Shown here one piece after another: positions 35,365 through 43,659 of a DNA stretch of 50,647 nt. The stretch's first letter is position 1, and each line of letters opens with the position of its first letter. Origin of the DNA: Kitasatospora cheerisanensis KCTC 2395 (GTDB lineage: Bacteria; Actinomycetota; Actinomycetes; Streptomycetales; Streptomycetaceae); NCBI RefSeq assembly GCF_000696185.1, contig NZ_KK853998.1, forward strand, positions 1 to 50,647, given 5' to 3'. The position numbers and the translations under genes are program-made. Below the pieces are notes generated by a model that saw nothing but the letters and a program-made list of their open reading frames with translations, was not told the DNA's origin and made no database searches.

Positions 35365-35760
35365 GTCGTCCCCGCGCCAGCGGGGGTCAGCCGCGTGGCG
35401 CTGCGAAGGCCGGAAAGGGCACGGCGTCGTCCCCGCGCGAGCGGGGGTCAGCCGGCATCCCACGACCAGCTGCGCTGGGTGCTGAAGTCCTCCCCGCGCA
35501 GGCGGGGGTCAGCCGTCCGAGACCTTGGTGGCGATCGACTGGATCTGGTCCTCCCCGCGCAGGCGGGGGTCAGCCGCTCAAGGAGCAGGCGGGCAACGCG
35601 TCCCGGGGCGTCCTCCCCGGGCGAGCAGGAGTCAGCCGCTGTGGGCCCAGCTCGCCAATCGGTATCCGGCGTCGTTCCCGCGCGAGCGGGGGTCAGCCGC
35701 CGGCGAACTGGACGCGGACGAGCTGCAGTCCGTCGTCCCCGCGCGAGCGGGGGTCAGCGG
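35365..35760 (+). CRISPR. array 14, leaderless, 7 repeats
   Basis: Begins 78 bp from the 66-aa gene without a leader. The last repeat is followed by a second TCAGCCG, a 7-8 bp micro-duplication at the junction with cargo. Spacer 35455-35486 matches the winged-helix gene of this window at 28 of 32 bases. Confidence 0.93.
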
Positions 35761-35807
35761 TCAGCCGATTTGGTCGCCGATGCCGAGGCCGGAGCCCCGG
35801 CGGCGCC

Positions 35808-36236
35808 TCAATTGGGGGTTTGCCGGTTCCACAGCAACTTGCCGACTAGGGCGCGCTGGACGCGCTCCTCGAGGTCGGTGGCCTCGGTGCCGGTGGCGGT
35901 CACGGCCCAGCACAGGTCGATCCGGGCGCGCTCGAGCGCGGCGCGTCCCCACTCCCGGATCCGCGAGGCGCGGCCGGATTCTGCCTCCGCGAGCCGCTCG
36001 CGCAGCCACTTGGGGTCGGCGAGTGCCTGGTCCATGGCCGCCTCGCCCAGTCCGGACGAGAGACCGCTTGTGTAGACGCGTAGTCGGCCTCGGATCCCCT
36101 GACCGTTGCGAGGTCCGGCCATCCCCACGTAGATGAGCGGCCCGGCCGGGCCGGAACGGGCGAGGTAGACACCGGGCTCGCGCGGCGCGACAGCCAGCGC
36201 CTGGTCCCAGGACACCCACGGTGTCCAGGCGGCCAT
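35808..36236 (-). CDS. GIY-YIG-like nuclease family protein, 142 aa
   Basis: I choose ATG 36236 (GCAGGAGG 11 bases upstream). Residues 21-38 read PGVYLARSG...LIYVGMA, the GVY/YVG form of the GIY-YIG motif, followed by GIRGRLRVY with the expected Arg. The rest is helical (KWLRERLAEAESGRASRIREW) and ends LVGKLLWNRQ, where these proteins often carry an Asn. It may be a DNA nuclease of a mobile element or a defence gene. It lies between two leaderless array pieces, as if it had split one array. Confidence 0.65.
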   Translation of the reverse strand: MAAWTPWVSWDQALAVAPREPGVYLARSGPAGPLIYVGMAGPRNGQGIRGRLRVYTSGLSSGLGEAAMDQALADPKWLRERLAEAESGRASRIREWGRAALERARIDLCWAVTATGTEATDLEERVQRALVGKLLWNRQTPN

Positions 36237-36382
36237 CGACCACACGTCCTCCTGCAACGGGCCCGCTCTCCATTCACCGGTCGACTCAGTTTCCGTGGGC
36301 GAAACTCTACGGCCCGGGGAATGTCGAGGGGCAGGGGCCGGTGATTGGATCGCTGGTGGATCATCCAATGGCCTTCCTGAGC

Positions 36383-36594
36383 GTCGTCTCCGTGCGAGCG
36401 GGGGTCAGCCGTAGATCCGGGCCAGCTCAGCACGCAGCGAGATGTCCTCCCCGCGCAAGCGGTGGTCAGCCGCTGACGGCGCCGACGCCGCAGGCGCTTC
36501 TGTTGTCTTCCCCGCGCATGCGGGGGTCGGCCGTCCGGATCGCCGGCGCGCTCGAACGCCTCCCGATCCTCTCCGCTCGGTCGGGGGTCGGCTG
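36383..36594 (+). CRISPR. array 15, leaderless, 4 repeats
   Basis: Four strongly diverged repeats (GTCTCCGTGCGAG, loop GCAT in one), ending in the usual decayed terminal copy (CGCTCGGTCGGGG). Probably the distal half of array 14. Confidence 0.88.
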
Positions 36595-36674
36595 TCGGCG
36601 GTCCTCGGCACCGCCGCGGCGGCCGGGTCGTCCCCGGGTTCAGTCGGGTGCGGGCCTCGAGGTCTTCGCTCACC

Positions 36675-36800
36675 GGGGGCATCGTCGTACTGCCGTGACA
36701 CGATGCCCCCGCATGCAGCCCCTTGAGATCTGAATCTCCCTCAACCGCCAGGTACGGCAAAGAAAGTGCAAAGCCGTCATAACGCTGCAGGTCGCGAAGT
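36675..36800 (+). promoter_or_regulatory. CRISPR leader A/B hybrid
   Basis: Family A hairpin and GTGCAAAG box with family B TTGAGATC and CGCGAAG; 126 bp. Confidence 0.85.
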
Positions 36801-39026
36801 GTCCTCCCCGCGCAAGCGGGGGTCAGCCGCTGCTGCTGCCGATCGCGTTCCGCGGCTCGGAGTCCTCCCCGCGCAAGCGGGGGTCAGCCGTTGCCGGTGA
36901 TCTGGAGGACGGTGCCGGAGACGTCCTCCCCGCGCAAGCGGGGGTCAGCCGCCCGACGCCGCCTTGAACGTGAAACCGATGACGTCCTCCCCGCGCAAGC
37001 GGGGGTCAGCCGCCCATCGCCCACCGGACGCCCACGCCTGCGTCCTCCCCGCGCAAGCGGGGGTCAGCCGACCCTCGACCCGAACCGCGCCGTCCTCATC
37101 CAGTCCTCCCCGCGCAAGCGGGGGTCAGCCGGTCACCGGTTCAGAAGTGCACACGACGTCCACGTCCTCCCCGCGCAAGCGGGGGTCAGCCGGCACTGCG
37201 GGCCGCCCGGGACGCGGAGCGCGAGTCCTCCCCGCGCAAGCGGGGGTCAGCCGCTGGAGGCACCCGAGGCCGACGAGGACCAGGCGTCCTCCCCGCGCAA
37301 GCGGGGGTCAGCCGAGGTGATGCACCGAATGCATGCGGCCGGCGTCGTCCTCCCCGCGCAAGCGGGGGTCAGCCGTCGATCCGGATCTGGGCCCCGAGGC
37401 CCGGCAAGTCCTCCCCGCGCAAGCGGGGGTCAGCCGATGAACTTCACGCCGAGTCACGACCGGTGGCGGTCCTCCCCGCGCAAGCGGGGGTCAGCCGGTC
37501 ATGAGGTCGCCGTCGAGGTCGTTGACGGTGTCCTCCCCGCGCAAGCGGGGGTCAGCCGCTGAGCCGGACGGTGCGGACCGCGCCGGCCAGGTCCTCCCCG
37601 CGCGAGCGGGGGTCAGCCGGTGAAGGGGTAGCGGGGCTGGTCGGTGCTGTCCCCCTCCCCGCGCGAGCGGGGGTCAGCCGGTGTGCAGGACGTCAGACAG
37701 AGTGGCCATGGTCTCCTCCCCGCGCAAGCGGGGGTCAGCCGGAGACTGCTGATGCCCCCGGCCCTTGACCTCGCTCCTCCCCGCGCAAGCGGGGGTCAGC
37801 CTAGGTCGGCATAAAGTTCGTCGGGGCCAATTTCCTCCTCCCCGCGCAAGCGGGGGTCAGCCGCCACTTCCCGAGCGGGAAATTACCGTTCTCGCCTCCT
37901 CCCCGCGCAAGCGGGGGTCAGCCGCTATTCGGCGCGCACACCCCCGACGACGTGGACTCCTCCCCGCGCAAGCGGGGGTCAGCCGACTCCGGCGTCGCTG
38001 GCAGTGCGGATGCGCTCCTCCTCCCCGCGCAAGCGGGGGTCAGCCGATCCCCGAGGCCTACGAGACGATCGAGTGGGCCTCCTCCCCGCGCAAGCGGGGG
38101 TCAGCCGCCCTTCTTCACCGCGAGTCCGTAGACCGCGTTGTCCTCCCCGCGCAGGCGGGGGTCAGCCGGAGGGCCGGAAGGCCGGCCAGCGCACCCCGCA
38201 GTCCTCCCCGCGCAGGCGGGGTCAGCCGCCGCCACTGAGGCCGATGGGGATGAAGCGCAGGTCCTCCCCGCGCAGGCGGGGGTCAGCCGCCGAGCGCTAT
38301 TTGTTCCCCATGTTCGGGGACGTCCTTTCCGCGCACGCGGGGGTCAGCCGCTGGCGCCGGAGCACCTGCTGACCCGCGGTCAGCTTCCGGTCGTCCCCGC
38401 GCAAGCGGGGGGCAGCCGGCGGAGTCGATGCGCGTCAACTCGCTGGCCGCCTCCTCCCCGCGCGAGCGGGGGTCAGCCGCTCGCAGATCTGCTGCCGAGC
38501 CCGGAGAACGGCTCCTCCCCGCGCGAGCGGGGGTCAGCCGCCCACCGGCACCTGCCCCACCTGCGGGCGCACCTCCTCCCCGCGCCAGCGGGGGTCAGCC
38601 GCGCACGACCCGCGGGTGAAGCTGCGCACGACCCTCCTCCCCGCGCAAGCGGGGGTCAGCCGTCGAACTTCGCCGGGTCCACCACGAAGTAGTTCTCCTC
38701 CCCGCGCGAGCGGGGGTCAGCCGCTGCCACACGGTGCCGTCCCACTGATGGTGGCCTCCTCCCCGCGCGAGCGGGGGTCAGCCGGCGCGGTTCGCACAGT
38801 TCCGCAACGTCCCGGAGTCGTCCCCGCGCGAGCGGGGGTCAGCCGCTAGTCGGGAAGTCGTCACTGGAGAAGTACCGGTCGTCCCCGCGCGAGCGGGGTC
38901 AGCCGGCGGCCCGCGCGGCCGGCTACGAGTGGACGGACTCCTCACCGCGCGAGCGGGGGTCAGCCGCAGTCGTACACCGTCAACGCCGGCAACATGAACT
39001 CCTCCCCGCGCGAGCGGGGGTCAGCC
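36801..39026 (+). CRISPR. array 16, the longest, 37 repeats
   Basis: The first 13 repeats are identical in form (GTCCTCCCC, loop GCAA), the mark of a recently active leader. From about 38450 the repeats switch to CTCCTCCCC/GCGA and share a spacer with array 12, so the distal end was probably imported. One spacer (38541-38572) matches the zinc-ribbon fragment. It stops in a half repeat near 39055. Confidence 0.97.
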
Positions 39027-39436
39027 GGCCTGAACCTGCACGGCTTCGGCGTTCTCTCCCCCCAGCCGACACCTGTCGAGGCCCTGGTGCTGGGCATGCC
39101 CGGCAACCTTGATGTCTGGCCTGTCGCAGCCACCCAGTCCGGAGCTCACGGGTGCCCATCGCTGAGGCTTGCCCCGCGCTTGTGTATATAGAGGCCGACC
39201 CCGTCGCCCAACTGGCTGGGCGCCGCCGCGTCAGCGCGCTCCACTCACAGACCCCTGCAGCTCTCCGGCCCACAAGGCGGGAGATGCAGCCGGCATCCGG
39301 CGGGAGACCGCCAGTACGTGGCTTCGAAACCGCCGTACCACCTCATTTACGGAAGTTGGGGACACACGACCCCGACCCCGCATAGCATCGGCCTCGCCTA
39401 AAGGCACCATCGAGCACAGAGCGGAGTGGCCGAGGC
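39027..39436. other. intergenic before the PARIS-like operon
   Basis: No gene supported. Contains the half repeat TTCTCTCCCCCCAG (about 39051) and, near 39354, TTGGGG and GCATAG separated by about 18 bp as a possible promoter. Confidence 0.4.
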
Positions 39437-40795
39437 ATGAACGAAGCGCGCGCGTTGACAAAGGTCGAAGTAACGGGCCTGTTGGACCGATTCCACCACG
39501 AAGTTCCATTTCCCGAATCAGACTCATTTGTGATTGTGCACGGGCCAAATGGCGTCGGCAAGACCAAGCTCCTTGAGCTTCTGAGCGCCGTTGCCTGGCC
39601 CATTCAGCTCGACACTCTTCTTGAACTCCCATTCGGCACCCTGAACCTGAGCTTCAGTGACAATACCCGCCTAACCGTAATCAAGAAAACGCCAAAGCTA
39701 GACAGCGACGACCAGCGCCGAAATCGACCTCGAGAGCTTGGAATTACTTTCACCCTAACCGCCCAAAACCTGGAAACCACCAAGTGGTCGCCAGCAGCAA
39801 AAAGCCCGCTCGATACCGATATTTCCACATGGATCGACCGGGATTCCCGCAATCTCAGCGCGCATGAACGCGAGCTGCGCAATACACTCGCCCACCACAT
39901 GGCGATCACCAGGTTTTGGGAATCGCAGGACCCTTGGCATTCGGAACTTCCCACAAATGTTCGCGAACTCCTGCTTGACAGCGCCCCCGACACCTTGAAG
40001 AAATTCCTGTCCGGCCTTCGCGTCCACGTGATCGACACCCATCGATTGCTTGTACAGCCGCGCGAGGAGGATCGGCGACGGAGGCGGCCAGCCTCAACGA
40101 AGGTCGAGGAATTCTCGCAGGATCTCAGCAAGAGGCTCTCCAAGGAGCTGGCTGAGAACTCACGCACCTCTCAGGAGCGGGACCGCACCTATCCTCGCCG
40201 GCTCCTGGGAACGTCCCTGATGCATGTGGCCAGCGAGCAAGAGATTAGAGACCGCTACGACGATCAAGAAGATCTAAGGCGTCAGCTCGGTGATATTTCG
40301 CTTATCGATGAACGCTCTGGGGTGATCGAGATCCCGGAGCACATGGAGGATTGGCAGCGCGCCGTCCTGTGGACTTATCTTGAAGATACAGAGGAAAAGC
40401 TATCAACTTTCAAAGATGTCCTAGCGCGAGTATCACTGCTTCGTGACATCGTTAACAGTCGATTCCTCTTCAAGGATCTAGAAATCGATCGCGACCACGG
40501 ATTTCGCCTGGTTAGCGATGACGGCCAGGAACTCGACTTGGCATCCCTGTCCTCGGGAGAACAACATGAACTAGTCCTAGTCTACGACTTGCTATTCAAT
40601 GTCAATCCGGGGGCTATCGTCTTGATCGATGAGCCAGAAATCTCCCTTCACGTGTCGTGGCAGAAGCGCTTCATGAGCGACCTGCGGCGAATCGCCGACC
40701 TGGTTCAATTCCGGACAATCGTAGCCACCCATTCGCCTCAGATCGCTGGCAAGTGGGCGGACAGGATGGTCCGCCTCGGCCCAAGTGCGGAGTAG
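39437..40795 (+). CDS. ariA: PARIS-like AAA ATPase (AriA-like)
   Basis: 452 aa. An SMC/OLD-type ATPase: Walker A GPNGVGKT (36-43), long helical insert (about 200-340), signature LSSGEQ (371-376), Walker B IVLIDEPE with catalytic Glu (394-401), His switch THSP (431-434). The stop lies six bases before a DUF4435-like gene. AAA ATPase plus DUF4435 is the composition of the PARIS anti-phage system, in which AriA scaffolds and releases the toprim effector AriB when it senses anti-restriction proteins. Codon use is clearly less GC-rich than in neighbours, a sign of transfer. Another ATPase/toprim abortive-infection pair is the alternative. Confidence 0.8.
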   Translation: MNEARALTKVEVTGLLDRFHHEVPFPESDSFVIVHGPNGVGKTKLLELLSAVAWPIQLDTLLELPFGTLNLSFSDNTRLTVIKKTPKLDSDDQRRNRPRELGITFTLTAQNLETTKWSPAAKSPLDTDISTWIDRDSRNLSAHERELRNTLAHHMAITRFWESQDPWHSELPTNVRELLLDSAPDTLKKFLSGLRVHVIDTHRLLVQPREEDRRRRRPASTKVEEFSQDLSKRLSKELAENSRTSQERDRTYPRRLLGTSLMHVASEQEIRDRYDDQEDLRRQLGDISLIDERSGVIEIPEHMEDWQRAVLWTYLEDTEEKLSTFKDVLARVSLLRDIVNSRFLFKDLEIDRDHGFRLVSDDGQELDLASLSSGEQHELVLVYDLLFNVNPGAIVLIDEPEISLHVSWQKRFMSDLRRIADLVQFRTIVATHSPQIAGKWADRMVRLGPSAE

Positions 40796-40801
40796 ACGGG
40801 C

Positions 40802-41662
40802 ATGCTGGAAGAAATTGGCCCCGACGAACTTTATGCCGACCTAATCATGACACGCTCCAATGATCTCCGCGGATTCATCATCGTGGAAGGCCGAGGAGAC
40901 TGTGCAGTATTGGACCGATTCATCGATCACGACCACTTCGCCACGGTTCCGGCCCATAGTAAGACCACTGCACTTGGCGCGGTATCGAGAGTTCACAAGA
41001 ATCCGACATTGACTGCTATTTATGCAGCCCTGGATCGAGACTGGGTAGGCACCCTGGAAGAGGGGCTGGATCATCCAGGGGTCACTTACACGGACTACTA
41101 TGACCTGGATGCCTGCATCTTTTTTGCCCCATTTGTCTACGAGGATCTCGCGGCCAGCTTCTGCACCAATCTCAGCTTCAAGCACGGAACCCCTGGATGC
41201 GGGCAGCAGGAAATCTTCAAGGCATGCGTGGACTTGGCATTTCCTGTGGGCATGCTCAGATTCATATCGCATCGCGACGGCCTTGGGCTCGGCCTTAGGG
41301 ACTTCCCCTTGCCTGCAGTAATAAACGTCACACGGGGAACTGTCGACCTGGCCAAGTTGATCGAGATCGCGTGCAAGCGCGCTGAGAAGGACCCTGCCGA
41401 CTTCCCTGGCTTGCAGGACCTGCTTGAGCGGGAAATTTCTACTGCCTCAGATCGCGAACAGTACTGCTCTGGACATGACCTGGCGAAGGCTTTCGCCGCT
41501 GTCGCCAAGAAACGCTGGGCTTCAAATGCCGCAGCCGACATGGTTGAGAGAACTGCCCGGGTAGCGCTCGGGCGCGAAGCGTTTGAGACCACAAGCGTAT
41601 TCCGTCGCACCAGACATTGGCGTGCGGAAAGTGGGGCAACGCCTTGGCGGAGCCCAAATTAA
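40802..41662 (+). CDS. ariB: DUF4435-like toprim effector (AriB-like)
   Basis: 286 aa. FIIVEGRGDCAVLDRF (25-40) carries the acidic VEGxxD of toprim/DUF4435, followed by YAALDRDW (75-81) with the DxD-type pair and TYTDYYDLDACIFF (95-108), matching the DUF4435 core. In PARIS the released effector cuts a host tRNA and halts growth. It is co-transcribed with the ATPase and shares its lower GC. A half CRISPR repeat directly follows the stop. Confidence 0.78.
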   Translation: MLEEIGPDELYADLIMTRSNDLRGFIIVEGRGDCAVLDRFIDHDHFATVPAHSKTTALGAVSRVHKNPTLTAIYAALDRDWVGTLEEGLDHPGVTYTDYYDLDACIFFAPFVYEDLAASFCTNLSFKHGTPGCGQQEIFKACVDLAFPVGMLRFISHRDGLGLGLRDFPLPAVINVTRGTVDLAKLIEIACKRAEKDPADFPGLQDLLEREISTASDREQYCSGHDLAKAFAAVAKKRWASNAAADMVERTARVALGREAFETTSVFRRTRHWRAESGATPWRSPN

Positions 41663-41680
41663 CAAGCGGGGATCAGCTGT
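41663..41680 (+). repeat. half CRISPR repeat abutting the PARIS-like operon
   Basis: AAGCGGGGATCAGCTG immediately after the effector stop matches the right half of the repeat (AAGCGGGGGTCAGCCG) at 14 of 16 bases. Together with the half repeat near 39055 it suggests insertion within an array. Confidence 0.5.
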
Positions 41681-41698
41681 GTGGGCAGCTCGCTGGCG

Positions 41699-42262
41699 TC
41701 ACTTGGCTCGGCGCCGCCGGGGTGGGAGTTTGATGATGTTCTTGGCCTGGGCCTCGTGGGTGAGTTCGACGACCACGACGGTCAGGGATGCGATCTGGTC
41801 TTTCATCAGCTGCTTCTCGGCTTCGAGTTTCTTGATCTTGGTTGTGACGTCGTCGAGTCGTTGCTGGAGAGCTTGTTGGTTCGGGACGAGCGGGCCGCCA
41901 CCGGCTCGGGTCTTGAAGTCCGTGAGCGCTTCGCGGTGGTGTTCGTAGAGTCGCTGCCGCGCGATGGCGGCCTCGGCCGCGAGGACGGAGACGGTGAGCT
42001 TGCCGTCGCTGCGGATGGGCTCGCCAGCGAGCAGGCGTGAGATCGCTGCGGCGAGGTCACGGGTCTCGGCCTGACAAGGTTGCTGGTCACGGGGCTGTTC
42101 CTGGGCTGGGGAGTCCTGGCCGGGCAGAGTCGTGCTCGGCAAGGCCCGTTCGTGCTCGGCAAGGTTGCTCTGGATGTTCTGCCGCAGCGGCTCGGGCATC
42201 CCTGGCATGCTGAGGTCCACTCGAAGCTGGTGGACGTGGCCGCTGTGATTTTGTCGGGTCAT
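41699..42262 (-). CDS. HTH plus coiled-coil protein, DUF6262/TnpC-like
   Basis: 187 aa starting MTRQNHSGHVHQLRVDL. The middle SDGKLTVSVLAAEAAIARQRLYEHH looks like a helix-turn-helix of the kind seen at the N-terminus of accessory proteins encoded beside tyrosine-recombinase trios (Tn554 TnpC/DUF6262). It is followed by a leucine-rich coiled coil (QQALQQRLDDVTTKIKKLEA) and a basic tail. No recombinase gene lies nearby, so it may be a relic of the element that delivered the cargo. Confidence 0.6.
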   Translation of the reverse strand: MTRQNHSGHVHQLRVDLSMPGMPEPLRQNIQSNLAEHERALPSTTLPGQDSPAQEQPRDQQPCQAETRDLAAAISRLLAGEPIRSDGKLTVSVLAAEAAIARQRLYEHHREALTDFKTRAGGGPLVPNQQALQQRLDDVTTKIKKLEAEKQLMKDQIASLTVVVVELTHEAQAKNIIKLPPRRRRAK

Positions 42263-42439
42263 ATGAGAGCCACTACTTCGGTGTGAACGGGAGCCGGGTG
42301 TAGACCGTTCGTGGCGGTGGGGTGCTCGCCCGGGACGGGTGCTCTTCGGTGAGTTCGGGGGCCACTTCGGCGGGAATGGGAGCCGCTGATCGGGTGACCG
42401 GGCGGGTCTGGGCGAAGTGTCCGAGAAGACCGGGTCAGC

Positions 42440-42714
42440 GTCCTCGATCCCGCGCAGGCGGGGGTCAGCCGCCGGGCCCGGCCTGCACGTTGGTGACGGT
42501 GCGCTCCTCCCCGCGCGAGCGGGGGTCAGCCGCCCTGCGGCCGGCCGCCGCGAACCTTGCCGTCGTCGTCCCCGCGTGAGCGGGGGTCAGCCGCCGGCCC
42601 GCCGGGGCGGAGAACCGTTGCTGCTCTCCTCCCCGCGCGAGCGGGGGTCAGCCGGCGGGATGCAGGCTCTCGCCTCGGAGTCCCGGGTTCTCCCTGTTCG
42701 ATCGGGGTCGGCCG
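42440..42714 (+). CRISPR. array 17, leaderless, 4 repeats plus decayed terminal
   Basis: The first copy has a 3-bp insertion (GTCCTCGATCCCGCG). It ends in the shared trailer spacer and decayed repeat. Probably the distal end of an array whose other part is array 16. Confidence 0.9.
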
Positions 42715-42797
42715 TCGGCGGTCCTCGGCGCCGCCGCGGCGGCCGGGCCGGGTGGTCCCCGCGCTTCAGTCGGCGCGGGTCTGAAATCTGCATCACC

Positions 42798-42923
42798 GGG
42801 AGAACCGTCGTACTGCCGTGACACGATGCCCCCGCACGCCGCCCCTTGAGATCTGAACCTCCCTCAACCGCCAGGCACTGCAAAGAAAATGCAAAGCCGC
42901 CACAACGCTGCAGGTCGCGAAGC
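42798..42923 (+). promoter_or_regulatory. CRISPR leader B6
   Basis: Family B; AAAATGCAAAGCC in place of AAAACGCAAAGCC. It is the last of twelve leaders. Confidence 0.85.
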
Positions 42924-43550
42924 CTCCTCCCCGCGCGAGCGGGGGTCAGCCGTACTGCGGGGCGCTGGTGTTGGTCAGCGACCACTCCTCCCCGCGCGAG
43001 CGGGGGTCAGCCGCGGTAGCCCAGGCCGCGCGGCTTCTCCCTGAACTCCTCCCCGCGCGAGCGGGGGTCAGCCGCTGCAGCGCTGGGACGAGTACATCGC
43101 TGGCGTCTCCTCCCCGCGCGAGCGGGGGTCAGCCGCCGAAGCGGCGCGTCCTGAACCGGGTGGGTCGCTCCTCCCCGCGCGAGCGGGGGTCAGCCGCCGA
43201 CGCCGAAAAACTGGCCACGTGGATCATCGTCCTCCCCGCGCAGGCGGGGGTCAGCCGCGAGCCCACTCCGGCAGCATGCCCTCCAGGTCCTCCTCCCCGC
43301 GCAAGCGGGGGTCAGCCGGAGAGTGCCACCGGCAAGGTCCTCCCTGCGACCTCCTCCCCGTGCGAGCGGGGGTCAGCCGGCGTGCCGCCGAAACGACGGC
43401 CGCCCGAATCACTCCTCCCCGCGCGAGCGGGGGTCAGCCGGGCACACTCGCCTCCTTCCTGGGCCGCAAGGGCTCCTCCCCGCGCGAGCGGGGTCAGCCG
43501 GGCGCGCTCGGCGCGTTCCTCGGTCGCGCCGAGTCGTCGCCGCGCGAGCA
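42924..43550 (+). CRISPR. array 18 (10 repeats plus a truncated one)
   Basis: CTCCTCCCC/GCGA repeats with one GCAG and one GCAA copy in the middle. The final repeat is cut after GTCGTCGCCGCGCGAGCA and joins sequence leading into the DciA-like gene, without a trailer element. Confidence 0.95.
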
Positions 43551-43659
43551 CCCGACCCTGCGTTGGGAGGAGCCGCCCAGCTCCGCAACCGGCTGCGGCT
43601 GCCCGACGTTCTGGCGGGCGTCACCAATGGACTCAGCACGGGTGGTGACCGACAGCAGG

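Noticed and set aside
20057..43550. Many long open frames with SSPRERGSA-type repeats
   Set aside because: They are translations of CRISPR repeats; the 61-bp period cycles through frames without stops. Not genes.
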